A DNA stretch of 64,000 nt from Tetradesmus obliquus (lineage: Eukaryota > Chlorophyta > Chlorophyceae > Sphaeropleales > Scenedesmaceae), in assembly GCA_030272155.1 (NCBI GenBank), contig CP126192.1, positions 2,328,501 through 2,392,500 on the forward strand, in the 5' to 3' direction. Position 1 is the stretch's first letter. Each line of letters begins with the position of its first letter. The notes under the pieces are model-generated. The model searched no databases. It saw only the letters and a list, made by a program, of their open reading frames with translations, and was not told the origin of the DNA. Positions 23,748 through 36,152 of the stretch are shown piece by piece. The position numbers and the translations under genes are program-made.

Positions 23748-26292
23748 GCGGCGCCACCCTTGCCCTTGCGTCTGCCCTTGCCTGTGGTGCCGGCTGCTGG
23801 GGTGCCGCTGTTGCCTGCGACTGCCGGGCACTGGTCAGAGCCCACCACATGTCCTGCCAGGCCGCATTGCCCACACACGGACACCCGGCAATCTCTGGTC
23901 TTGTGGCCTGCGGCAGTTGCGACAGTGAACACAGCACAACACAATATAATGAGTAAGGAGCGCAGAACTGCAGGTGCTAAACTCCTCGGTCTGCTGTTGC
24001 GCGGCACTGAATGTGGCAGCAGCTGCACAAGCGACAGCCTTTACTACCACCCCTGAACGCACACACTCACGGGCGACAGGCCCTTCGACCTGACGAAACT
24101 GTGCACCTGCAGCTTGTCTGTTCACCATATCCCAGCATGCCCCAACAGCCTATACGTACTACAAATGGCAACACCAGTCGCTGTGTCTGCTGCCTGCCTG
24201 ACAGCCTGCTTGCAAGCCAAAACACAACAGCACCCAAAGCCCTGAGCAGCACTTCACCAATTTCTCACCTGACTTCTTGCACTTGGTGCAGTAGCCTGGG
24301 CAAGCTGCTGCCTTGTGGCCGTGCTGCCTGCACTCGCTGCAGGCCTTGCACTGCGGCGCAGTGTGGCCGTAGCAGCTGCAGAAGTTGCACCGTAGCATGG
24401 GGCAGAACGCCGCCTTGTGGCCTGCAGGGGGCAACACGCAGCAGCAGTGCAACAAGGTGATGTGAGGCGTGAATAACAGCGAGGTTCCGTCCTACAGTGT
24501 GCAGTTGTGTCCTGACAGAACTACGCCATGCAAGGGTCTGTGCTGCAACTGCAGACATGCGCAGTGTTGAATGCAGCCGTGCCCATATGAAGCACTGCCA
24601 GCATGGCCGGACAGCACCAACAGCATTTAGCAGCACCCTTATGTGGCCGCACCCCCAAGCACGCGCACCATGCAGCCCGCACTCGTTGCACTTGTACTCT
24701 GGGCACTGCGCGCCAGGCGGTAGCGCACGGTGCTGGCGGCCGCACTTGAAGCAGGCCCGCACACACTCCAGGCCTTCTGCATGCCCATACGTCTCGCAGC
24801 TGCCGCAGTAGGGCGTGGCACACTGCGATGCACGGTGGCCCTCAAAGCCGCCTGCAAACAGCAGCAAGGCCAGCAGGCAGCAGCGTCAATTGATTGTTGC
24901 CAAGACGAGGCATACGAGGTGCGCCTAGCTGCACCTCAAGAGCGCTGGCATTTGCACATTGGCGTGCTGCTTCTGCAAATGTGTAGATGCAGAATGTCCT
25001 TTCCTTCCTTCCCTGTGAAAAGCTGGATGTGCTGGGCTCTCATAACGCGCATGCGGATCAGATCCGATAGCCTCTGACTGCTGCAGCAACCAATACTTGC
25101 ACATCCGGAAAAACACTCACAGATGCGGCACACAGGCTTGCCAGCCTGTGCAGGGATGTACAGGGTGCCATCCTCATTGTCCTTGTGTCCCGCGCCCACG
25201 CCCAACACACCAATGCTGCTGCTGCTCCTGCGGCCGCCGCCGCCCTCTGCGTCTGCACCTGCAGCGCTGCTGCTGCTCCTGCCGACAATGCTGACAACTG
25301 GGGCGCTGCCGCTGCCGCTGGCACTGCCTCGCGGCACACTGGGTATGGCGCTGCCGCTGCTGCTAATGGCCTGGCCGCTGGCACTGCCTCGCGGTACACT
25401 GTGGATGGCGCTGCTGCTGCTGCTGCTGGCAGTCTGGCTGCTGCCTTCTCCAGGGGGCTTGGCAACAGCAGCAGCAACAGCAGGAGCCTTTGCTGCTGGA
25501 GCAGCAGGTGTAGCAGCAGGAGCAGCAGCAGCAGCAGCAGCAGCAGGAAACTTTGCTGCTGGAGCTGCCGCCCTGCGCACTGCATCTGAGAACAGCGCCG
25601 CACCTGCAGGTGGTGCTGCTGTCACATGCCCTGCAGCCGCACTGCTGCCCCCTCCTGCTGCAGCTGCCGCGGCTGCTGTTGCTGCCTGTGCTTGCTGCTT
25701 GGCCTGCCTGTACTTGTTCATGTTGTCCTGCACGCTGCCGCCGCCTGCTGTGAAGCTCACGCGGCCCTCCATGGTATCCCAGCGCGCAAACCCGCGCCAG
25801 TCGACAGGCAGGCGGCCATCCGGCAGCGATGCAGCAAAGGCGTCAGCAGCCTCCTGGGTGAGCTCACTGGGGCCATATATCCGCCTGCTCAGCTGCTGCT
25901 GCTGCTGATGTGGCGGCGGCCGCGGCCGCTGCTCAGGCTGAGCTGCACTGGTGCCTGAGCCTTTGCCGCTGCCGGCAGTGCTTGGCCTGCTGCCCTGCTG
26001 AGGATCCTGCTGCTGCTGCCGCCGGCCAGTGGACTCATCATAGGAGCGCTGCGTCTTGGGATTGCGGTGCTTGCCTGCTGCCAGCAGTGCCTCGACAGCT
26101 GCTATGGCCTGCGCCTTTGCTGCCTCAAAGACCTCCCAGCTCTCATCACTGCTAAACTCGATGCATGCCTCCAGGCCTTGCCAGGTGGTATGGTCGCGCC
26201 AGTTGTACGGCAGCAAGCCCCGCAGCGCTGTTTCGAAAGTGAGACCGATCTCCCGCGTCAGCATCTGCGGGACAACCACAAAGGGACGAGCT

Positions 26293-26346
<54 letters not shown>

Positions 26347-28071
26347 GGCGGCGGCGGTGTGCTGCGTGGCGGGCCAAATCCAAGGACTGATGCAGCAGCA
26401 GCACACGCCTCGTGCTTCACGAGCCGGAAACGTCTGCGTTGGTTCATAGGGGAGACCCCGGGCGCGTATTTGCAGTCGTCCTCTAGCCGCCGCCAGGTTG
26501 TGTAGTGTTGCCAATCCTGCGGCAGCCGGCAGCGGCCAAGTCCTGCAGCAAACGCTGCAGCGATCTCTGACGGCAGGTCACACGGCCGCACCGGCTTCGC
26601 ACTGCCGTACTGCTGCTGCCCCTGCTGCTGCGGCTCCTCCCACTCGCCTTCGCCATCATATGCATCTTCAAACACATCCTCGTCTTCGTCTTCATCATCG
26701 TACGAATCAGCATAGTCCACCGGGTCCTGCTGCTGCTGCTGCGATGGCGGCGGCTGCCGCTGCGGACTCGGCTTCACAGCCTTGCCGCTGCCAACTGCTG
26801 TGTCAACACTATGCTGGTACACCTGGTCCAGCAAATGCAGCGGCCGCCGCTGCTGCAGCAGCTTCGCCAGGTCAGCAGGCGCCAGGCGGCACAGCACAGA
26901 CAGCCGATCCTCCTGCCCTGGCTGCTGCAGCCACTGCGCATACTCTGCTGTTGCAGGAGCAGCAAGCAGCGCATCTAGGAACGCCTGCCGGCGTGCAGCA
27001 CCCTCTTTCCCAGGCAGCGGCTTCTGCAGGGGCACGTTGCACGGCCGGAACACTTCCTCGCTGCCGCCGCTGCTGCTGACTCTGCCGCCGCCGCTGCCGC
27101 TGCTGCTCGTGCCATTGGCTTGTGCTGCTGGCCTGCCGCTGCCATCCGCGCTGATGCTTCTGCCAGGCATGGCCGCCGCCTTCGCACCCCAGGCACCACT
27201 GCTGCCTTCTGTAGCAATTGCCCTGTCACCTGCCTGGCGGCCAATGCTGCTACTGCTGCTGCTGCAGTTGCTGTGGCTGCGTACCGGGCCGCCAGCAGCA
27301 GCAGCATCTGCCGGCTGCGCTGTGCCTGTCCATTCCACCGCTGCCGCGGTTGCTGCTGCTACTGCTGCCTTATACCGGCTCATGTTCTGCTTGATGAGCT
27401 GTGCGGCCTGCAGCTCGCCCCAGCTGGCCAAATGCTGCCAGTCATTCGGCAGCATGCCAGCTGGCAGCGACTGCTCAGATGCAGCAGCAGCCTCAGCTGA
27501 CAGCTCGCAGGGGGCAGCCGCATCCCTGCCAGGCACCAGCTGCTGCTTGGGCTTCTGCAGCGGCCTCTCCCGCTGCTGCTGCTGCTGCTGCAGCCGCATT
27601 GCCTCTGCCGGCGTGGGTGCTGCAGCCGGCTGGTGCTGGCTCGGCTCTGGTTGCTGCTGCTGCCCCTGCTGCTGCTGCTGGCGCTGCTGGTACTGCTGCC
27701 AGAACAGTTGCAGCAGCGCCTCAGGGCTGGGCCCACCCAGTAGCGCCGCCAGGTCAGCAGGGGGCAGCCGGGACAGTGCTGCTAGCTGCGGTGCTGCAGC
27801 ACTGTCCAGCAGCTGCATTGCATAGCCCTCTGCGCCCCTGAACAGTACATCCATGACCTGATCTTTCCTGTCAGCGTCCTCAGCAGCACTGCCAGCTGGC
27901 GGCAGCAGCAGCACCTGGTGGCGGCCCAAGTCAAAGACAGCACCACCAGGGACAGGGGGCAGCGGCGGAGGTGGAGGTGGGGGTACTGCTGCTGCTGCTG
28001 CTGCTGGTGCTGCTGCTGGTGTTGCTGAGGGTGTGAACACCGGCGCATTGGCCTGCAGCTGGCTAGCGCGT

Positions 28072-28149
<78 letters not shown>

Positions 28150-29132
28150 CTGCTGTTGCTGCTGCTGCTGCTGGTCCTTGGAATGCTCGGTGCTGCTGAC
28201 TCCGTTGCTGCTGCTGCTGCTGCTGGGACAGCCAGTGGGACAGCCACTGGCAAAGAAACTGGCGCACATGCCGCTGGCGCGCCGCTGCTGCTGCCATACA
28301 CCATGTGCTGTGGCTGCTGCAGCGGCAGTAGCGGCGGCTGCGGAAGCTGCTGCTGCAGCAGCTGCTGTTGCGGCGGCAGCAGCGGCGGCTGCGAGAGAGG
28401 CTGCTGCTGCAGCTGCTGCTGCTGCTGCTGCTGCTGATGTAGCATTAGCTGCTGCTGCTGCTGCTGCTGCTGCGACATGGGGCAGCGCATGGCACTGTGG
28501 CCGTGCCCTCCGCACAGGTGGCATGCTCTGCAGTCCGTGCTGCTGTGGCCACTGTCGGTGCAGGCGCCAGGCAGGCAGAGTTAAGGCAGGGGCAGGCGTC
28601 GGGCAGGGCAGAGGGGCGATGAGCCATCAGTCGCACAGGTGCTGCATCATGTTGAACGGGTGAGTGCACGGACTCTTGGCAGTGAGTGAGCTACACATAG
28701 CAAGTGAAAGCAATCATGCATAAGCTGCTGATTTACATACACATCGGGTTGCTTGCAGCACTCCTGAAAGCTTAATGGGATGCAGCCAGATGTCGAACCT
28801 GAAAACAGAACTGCAACTAGTGCTCACCGGCAGTGGCAGCTCTGGCACAGCTGCACAGGACACTTGGGTGCAGCATGGCCGAACATGCCGCACACGCCGC
28901 ACTGATCGCTGAAGCAAGCTGCATCCGGCGCCCTGCCCTTGTGGTGCCTGCCGCATGTGATGCATGCGCTGCTGCAGCCTTCCCCGTTGGCGTGACCAAA
29001 CTTGCCGCAGCTGCTGCAGTAAGGGGTTGAGCAGCCATGGGCAGCGTCGTGGCCGATTTCACCACAGCTGCTGCAAACAGGGTTGCCATAGTACACGTAG
29101 GGAGGCATCTGCCCGGTTGGGTCGCCGATCAT
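22079..29132 (-). CDS. Z2: giant CCHC zinc-knuckle protein with six W-type repeats
   Basis: The five exons are complement of 22079..23907, 24269..24421, 24669..24851, 25121..28551 and 28828..29132, all in phase, giving 1,966 residues. Six knuckles lie at about residues 18-130, with more at ~1,240-1,390 (eight). All four introns fall inside a CCHC knuckle. Between the two blocks come poly-Gln and poly-Ala tracts, a helical segment, W-type domains at nt ~27370-27510, 26410-26600, 26070-26270 and 25690-25880, and a second helical segment (nt ~26790-26990). After the second block there is a third helical segment and two more W-type domains (nt ~23190-23370 and 22400-22600). The tail DDDLDEMLGLLNVAK matches the acidic Leu-rich ends of the paralogs. 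The role is unknown; an RNA-binding scaffold is inferred from the knuckles. The length and repeat load make the exact start less certain than the exon chain. Confidence 0.85.
28072..28149 (+). repeat. (GCA)26 microsatellite within Z2
   Basis: Twenty-six perfect GCA units on the + strand read as GCT/TGC on the - strand and encode most of a poly-Ala run in Z2. The purity suggests length polymorphism. Confidence 0.95.
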
Positions 29133-30879
29133 GCTGCCTGCTTCCCTGCCTGCGTGCTGTGCTACTGCTGCTGCTGCCGCTGCCGCTGCCGCTCATGCAA
29201 TGCTGCTGAAAGCCAAAAACGCTTTTAATAGCGGCTGATAACCTCCCTGGGCACAAGAAAACACAGCAGAACGCAGAAAGCAAGCAGAACACATGCTAAG
29301 CGCGGCAAGTTCATAGCGTACGCCAGGCTGCCTCGGCAGTTTGGGCATATCGCATGAGATCGTGCAAAACCATGCATTTATCGTAACATTCAGCGCTGCC
29401 AAGGTTCGCCAGCAACGATCTGCAATCGACTCACCTACTAGAACTCCTGCTGATAGTGCTCTGCTTGTTGAGACTTGAAGGCGGCTCAATCAACTTGGTT
29501 CATACTGACGCTATCATGTGACAATGAGCCTCTTATGCTGGCTGACAAGCTCCGTAGCTGCGTCTGTATCCGTGCCTGCCTGCTGGCCTGGAGTGAAGGA
29601 TGCAACCCTTGCAGGAAAGCCCAGAACCGGATGATGATGGTCAGGCAAAGTGTTTCACCTCAGACAGCATTATAAGCATCTCCAAATCACGCATGGACAG
29701 CAGCAATGACTGCTATCAAAGCGTACCCAACCCTGGGATAACATGACATAGTTACAAATCGTGTCACAGTCTGTCTGTGCAAACAGACTCTGTTGAGACA
29801 ACTCCTGAACCGTCCCACCGATGAACTCAACTCCTTCCTGGTGTCTTTGTTGTTTGTGCCCTGCCAAGGCACCAGCTGAAGGCACTGCTGAATGGCAACG
29901 GTTTACGTTTGACAGTTCACACATGTGCAACGGTTCAAACCTACTAGAAATACTTTTCGGGCCATTCCTGCATGCATCAGCACCATCAGCATCAGCTAGT
30001 TGCCATCCACATAGTGTTGAGGGCCCACTCAGCTGCTGGCTGAGGCCGCCTGGGGCAGTGGCAAGGCAGGCCCACAAAGCAAAGCGTGGCAATATCTTGG
30101 AAAGGCAATTGCTAAGCCTCACCACATGCCAAATCTGTAATTTTCACACTTAATTCAAGGTGCAAACGGCCCCAGCAGTGCAGCAGATGACAGCTGTGGC
30201 AGAACTGCAGTGCAACGCAAGCTTCAGGACGTGTAAGGTCGTCCCCCTCTACTCCGAAACGGGGACTTTCACCTCACACACATCCCTATGAGATCACCGC
30301 CGTTGTAAGTTGGCAAAAAAAGAAAAATAAAAAAAGAAAAAAACTACTGCGATGATTGCAGATGCTTCTGTGGAGTAGTTCCAGCTACTGCTTACTGCTT
30401 ATCGTACGACACAGAACGTGCACAGTACTAGGCACATGATGGCGTTGCATGGATGTTCATCGGCAAATTGATGAGCATAGATGCTTGATCAGAGGGTAGG
30501 AGGTCGCGCATCCGCCGTGTTGCGACAGCATCAGCTACGGGAATTGAACCACAGCACACATCGCGATCACTGCTGCGGGCACCGGCACCCCCTCATATAG
30601 GTATCAAATTGATGCTGGAAACACAATCTTTCATATTCCGTGCGCCATATCAGCAGAACCTGCTTCGTCACTGTCCGCACGGCTGCTCCAGTCATTTGCC
30701 CAGTCACTGTGTCAGTTCAGGCCGAAGGGTTCACAGCCTGCTCAGCATACGGTGGGGCGGTATAGATGTGAATCTTGAGAAGCAGCATCGCGCTGCTCGC
30801 ACTTCACCACGCCTCCTTACGGTCAGCTGCCGCCCCTGCTGCCTGTGACCTGCTGCACACCAAAGCACGTCCGCGCCCG
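29133..30879. other. Interval between Z2 (5' side) and Z3 (3' side)
   Basis: No gene is supported. It includes an A-rich tract at about 30316-30346. TTACA at 29752-29756 is a distant candidate poly(A) signal for Z3. Confidence 0.45.
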
Positions 30880-33800
30880 CTACACACCAAGCAGACCTAG
30901 CAGCTCCTGCAGCTCTTCGTCATCGTCTGCTGCCACATTGCTGCTGCCAACCGCTGGGCCCCACACCCCAGGCTGAGCCACCACATCGTTGCCAGCAGCA
31001 TCGCCAGAGGGTGCGAACGCCCCACCAGTCCCTGCTGGCACTGCAGCCAAGCCAGGCTGTGCAATGGCAGCAGCCTGAGCACCTTCAAACCCTGCTGTCA
31101 GCGACCCCACAGCACCACCGCCCCACCCTGGTGGCATGCCTACATCATATGCAGCCTCAGCACCCACATAGCCTGGTGAAAAGCCATGCACTGCACGTCG
31201 ACGTCGGTCAAACCCTGGAGGCATGCGGAAGCTTGCAGGAGCAGCTCCAGCCGCTGCTGCTGCGCCGCCACCCTCAGGCGGCAAGCTGTGTGAGACCACA
31301 AGCGATGGTGCCGCACTGTGGCCTGGCATGCCAAGCTGCTGCCGCTGCTGCGATAGCAGCTCTGCTGATGAAGCAGCTGCCGGCACGCACTGGCCTGCTG
31401 CAGCAACATGATAGCCTTGCCGTGGCTGCTGCTGGCCTGTGTTTGGCAGCGCAGCTGCCGGCATGCCACTGACGCCACTTGCAGGAAAAGCGCTGTCAAC
31501 CACACCCCAGTTGCCTGGCACTAACGCTGCTGCCTCTGCTGCCGCAGTCGAGCCACTGGCGGCGTCAAAGCGGTCACTCATCCCACCTCTGAAACCCGCA
31601 GAGCTGTTGTCATCCAGTGCAGCTGCCAGAGGCAGCGGACTGCCCCAGGGGCTGCTGCCAGGCCCTCCCTGCTGGCTGCTGCTCACACCCTGCTGCCAAG
31701 CACTTGCAGGAGCCTCTGCTGCTGCCTCTGCTGCAGGCCTCCTTGCAAGAGCAGCAGCATACGTGATTGCAGGCTGCTGCTGCTGTGTCTGCTGCTCCTG
31801 ATCCAGCAGCCAAGAAGGCTGCGCCCACTGCTCTGCAAAGCGCTCAGCCGTAGCCTGCTGCTCCGATTGCGCAATGGCGGCAGCAAGCTGCGCCTCCTCT
31901 GCCTGGCAAGCCCAGCTGACCTGTCCAGACAGCGGCGGGCTGGCGGATGCAGCGCCGCCAGATGACCTGGACAGCCTGTGGCGCTGCTGCTGGGGCTGCT
32001 GCTGCTGCTGCGGAGGCTGCTGCTGCTGCTCTGGCCGCGCCAGGCCTTGCTGCTAGCTTGCACTGCTGGTGGTGGTGCTGCTGCTGAAACTGCTGGCGCA
32101 GCAGCAGCAGGTGGGCTGCAGTTCCATTCCTTGGCGGGCACCCCCTTGGCGATGTCTGCCTTGCCCACTGCAGCGTACAGCAGCCCTCCAGCCACTGCAG
32201 GCAGCAGCTGCCCCAGCGGCCTGTAATACTTGGCGCCAGGCAGCCGCTGAGCGCTGTAGTCACTGGCCAGGATGCCACACAGCTGCAGGCTCGCAGGGTC
32301 TTCAGCCACAGCAGCAGCCTGCTGCTTGCTGAGTCCTTTGGGTACCCTGCCCTGCAGCAGCCAGGCCTGCATGTCAGCTGCACTGAACGGCCCCAGCCTG
32401 TCACCGTCAGGTATGATGACGCGCCACTTCACATCAACCGCCTTGCCAGAGCAGCCCTGCCTGGACAGCAGCGCCTGCAGCGCAGCAGCCCAGGCAGCAC
32501 TGCCAGGGGTGAGCCCCTCACCTGCCGCTGCTGGTGGCTGCATTGTTGCTGTGGCAGCGGGTGGTGGTGGTGCTGCTGCTGCTTGCGGCGCTGCTGCTAC
32601 TGCTGCCCAGGATGGCATGACAGCCTCTGCTGCTGCTTTGCTGTCATCAGTCTCCACCACATCCCCTGTGTCACCCCAGACACTGCGGTGGCTGGACGCG
32701 CCTGCGGCTGCCGATCCTCGCTGCTGCTGCTGTAGCGGCGGTTGCCGCTCAACTGCCTCCGCCTCTTCAGTTGCAGCGCACAGCCGCTGCAGCTCGGCCT
32801 TCGCCTGCCTGTACTGCCACCTCAGCTGCGAGGCTGGCATAGCATCGCTGGCAAAGTTGAGGGCCCTGTCCAGCTGCTGCCAGCTGGCACACGCCTGCCA
32901 GTCTGCTGGCAGCAAGCCCTCAGGCAAGCTTGCCTCAAAATGCGCTGCTGCCGCCTCAGGCAGCTGGCACGGAGGCAGTGCTGCGCTGTCCAGCTCTGCC
33001 TGCAGGTGCTGCTGTATTGCCTGCAGCTGCAGCGCTTGTCTGGGCTGCCTCGGCTGCTGCTGCTGCTGCTGCTGCTGGTCTGGCTGCCGCTGCAGCTGGT
33101 GCTGCTCTTGCTGTGAGAGGCTTGGCAGCTGCTCGTCATTAGCTGCAGCTGCATCAGCAGACCACAGGGGGTCTGCAGGCAGCGCTGCGCTGTGCAGCTG
33201 ACCCTGGCCGAAAACCCACTCCTGCTGCCTGCTGCTGCTGCTTAGTTGTGCAACAGCAATGTCAGCAGCAACACTGTCAGCACCAAGCTGAGGTGCAGAC
33301 ACAGTGCCACTGCTGGAGCTGTGCAGGCAGGCATCTGCAGAGTGGCCCAGCTGCCCGTATGCAGTGCAGTGCTGCATGGCGCAATCAGCCACTCCATGGC
33401 CTGGCATGTGGCAGCGGCTGCACACCAGCGGGCACTCAGCTGGCAGGTGGCCGTTCTCGCCGCACTGCAGCAGAACAGTATGCGGCAGGGCAGCAGCATC
33501 GTGCTGTTTGTATGGGCATTTCAGCTGCTGTGGCAGCATTCTGCATGGTGTGTCAGCATGCAACCACAGCATGCACCTGAGCAGAATCTGCACTACCTGG
33601 CCACACAGCTTGTATGTGCACATGCAAAGGCATGCATGCCAAGCCCTCACAACCCAGCACATACTCGTGCTCCGCCCCAACTACCACCCTGCTCACCATA
33701 TTGCAGTGCCTGTGTGCCTGACAGTGGCGGTCACTGTGGCCCAACATGCCACACGCACTGCACTGCTGGCTGGGGCAGTGGCCTGCCTTGTGGCTAAACA

Positions 33801-35803
33801 AGCCGCAGGCAGCGCACTGGAAGGTGCGGCACACGCCATCGCTGCGGCTGTGCACCCTGCCGCAGCGCTCACAGGCGTCCGCGCAGTCTGCCGGGGCATG
33901 CCCGTACATGTCGCAGCGCTGGCAGAAAGGGGTGCTGCAGCTGTGCGCCGCGTGGCCGCGCTCGCCACACTGCACCCACGCAGCACGGCACCCACGCAGC
34001 ACGGCAGCAGGCAGGCATGTGATGGTTAGGCATATAATTGGAGTGGGAGAAACAGCTTGAGCGTGCCCGTCCTCATGTGGCAACGTGACACACTAATGTG
34101 GGCCATGTGGCTGTGTTGTTGGCACCACCAAAGCCAGCAACGACTGCATGCTTCACACAAAGAAACAGCAGCAGGTGCCGACACCCCCAGCATCTTGTGC
34201 CATTCAGCAGCAACATCACAACTGTTTGTCAGCAGCTGGTAATCCACCACGCAACCTTGCGATCTTCCTGTACGCAGCCATTTCTGAGTGCTCTCTCACC
34301 AGATGGCACGCAGGCTTGCCATAGAAGACCCGCTTGGGACCCACAGGCGCCCGCTCAGGCACAGGCGCAGCAATACGCACAGCAACAGGCACAGAGAACC
34401 CTTCACCCTGCCCTGCTGCAGCACCTCCAGCGCCGGGAGAGTCGTAACATGATGCCTCAGCAGCAGCTGCTGCAGCTGCTTCTGCAGTCGGCGTCCCAAC
34501 TCGCGACCCTTCGTGCTGCACAACCAGCAGCTGTGGATGTGAGCGTGCTGCTGCCGGTGCTGCTGGGGCAGGCGCATGCAGCGCTGCCTGCACCAGCTGC
34601 TGCATCTCACGCAGCACTCCCCCTGCTGGCAGCCGAGTGTCATCAGCTGTTGCTGCATCAGCAGCCCTGGCAGCCAGCAGCAGCGCTGAGCAGGCCTGGT
34701 ACAGCTCGCGGCGGCGCGTGTAGTGCTGCCTGCTGGCTGGCTGCGGATCTGGGAAGGCGATGCCAGCCTCAAATGCCTGCCAGGAGGCGAAGCGCGGGTT
34801 GTGGGCGGCAAAGGAGAGCCAGCCGGGCGGGGAGAAGCTGCAGTAGCAGAAACGGGGAAGATGAAGGAGATAGAAGTGCAGCGAGTAGCTGGTCAACTGC
34901 TCGCCACGCATCGCACACATCAGCTGCAGCGTGCGTCATAGCACAGGCTGACCCAGGCACACACACAGACAACATCTGACAAAGCAAACATGGCCCATTT
35001 GCTGACATGGCATCTGCCACACGCTCACCCAGGGAACTCAGAGGCCAGCGCGTCAGCATGCTCTGGCAGCAGCTGCTGCGGCCGAATGCTGCGCCACGCG
35101 CCGCCCTTATCCAGCGCAAAAACAGCCGCAGCAGCTTCGCCGTATGCAGCAGCTGCACTGGTCGCCACTGCCTCGCTGTATGCAGTTTCACTGGCCGCCG
35201 CAGCCTCCCCGTATGCAACAGCTGCCTCATTTGCTGCCTGCTGCTGCTCGCGGCGCACCACTTGGCCCACAAACGCCAGCAGGCGCCGCTCAGCTTGCGG
35301 CTGCTGCAGCAGCGCTGACAGGTCTGACTCCTCCATGCGCGCAAGCACCAGCAACTGCGGCTTATCAAGCTTGACCAACAGCTGCTCAAAGGCAGGCTGC
35401 ATTACATCAAGCACACGCGCAAAGCGCTGCTGCTGCTGCTCCTCAGTCAGTAGTGCAGCATCCACCAGCCGCACTGTAGAGAATGCAGCGCTGGCTGCTG
35501 CGGCAGCAGCAGGTAATCCAACCACTGGAGCTGCATGTGCTGCTGCTGCGCGCATGCGGGCAGCATACATGGGAGTGCCGGATGCTGATGATACCTCAGG
35601 CTTGCTGCTGCTTCTGATGCTGCTGCTGCGCCGCACCTTGAGCCCAAAGCCTTCAGGTACATCATCGTCGTCATCATCATCGCCACAGGTGCCAGCTTGC
35701 TGCTCAACAAGCCCAGCCTGCTTGCTGCTCACAGGAGCAGCAGCAGCACCAGCAGCTGCAGCTGCTGCTTCTGGCGCCCAGTCTGCGCATGGATCAGCTG
35801 CCA

Positions 35804-35847
<44 letters not shown>

Positions 35848-36083
35848 ACTGTCCAAGGGCCTGTGGTGACGTCATTCTTAGCATTCAGCAGATCCTCCCA
35901 GTCATCAACTGGTGACGGTGCATGCGGCCGGGGCTCGCCACCTGCACCCTGCAGGCCACTGCTGCTGCTGCCCACAGCAGCTGCGGCTGGCTGACTAGCC
36001 GCAGCATGCTGCTCGTGCTGCTGGCTGTGCTGTTCTGCTGCCAGTGCAGCATGCCAGGCAGTACCTGCTGGTGCCTCTGGCAT
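30880..36083 (-). CDS. Z3: CCHC/GYF-like protein, C-terminal half of a disrupted locus
   Basis: The exons are complement of 30880..33464 (with one frame change near 31980-32055), 33697..33969, 34300..34837 and 35029..36083. The splice junctions are in phase and each of the two 5'-most CCHC introns lies inside a knuckle (CHL|CGERGH and CNM|CGENGH). In order there are a Gln tract, a helical segment (nt ~35240-35460), a W-type domain split by an intron, seven CCHC knuckles plus one degenerate copy, a second W-type domain (nt ~32770-32990), a GYF-like domain (WRVIIPDGDRLGPFS to YYRPLGQLL) and a tail DDDEELQELLGLLGV. The coding frame after the GYF region is offset from the frame before it, and a TAG closes the later frame just upstream. 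The ATG at 36083 lies 70 nt after the Z4 stop in the same frame, so Z3 and Z4 may be one gene. Confidence 0.6.
32102..32510 (-). repeat. GYF-region duplication, copy A (Z3)
   Basis: About 409 bp is near-identical to 36307-36716 in the same orientation. It encodes the segment from SAAWAAALQALLSRQG to WNCSPPAA. Confidence 0.85.
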
Positions 36084-36152
36084 AGCTGCTGCTGCATGAG
36101 AAGCAGCAAGAGCTGCTGCACCACTACTACAGCTTGTAAGCTTGCTGCTCGT

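Noticed and set aside
27951..28490. Antisense and alternative-frame genes over CAG/CTG tracts
   Set aside because: Long open frames here and in all Z genes are artefacts of stop-free trinucleotide repeats; they give homopolymers of Cys, Leu or Ala with no conserved motif.
30316..30346. Poly(A) tail of a retroposed gene
   Set aside because: The A-rich tract has interruptions, no target duplication was found, and no inserted coding unit lies before it.
30531..30610. tRNA gene on the - strand
   Set aside because: GGTTCAATTCCCGTAGC looks like a T-arm, but the five bases before the loop do not pair with CCCGT and no acceptor or anticodon stem forms.
31980..32060. Programmed ribosomal frameshift in Z3
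   Set aside because: No slippery heptamer of the X_XXY_YYZ type and no obvious downstream pseudoknot is seen; a simple indel in repeat DNA is more economical.
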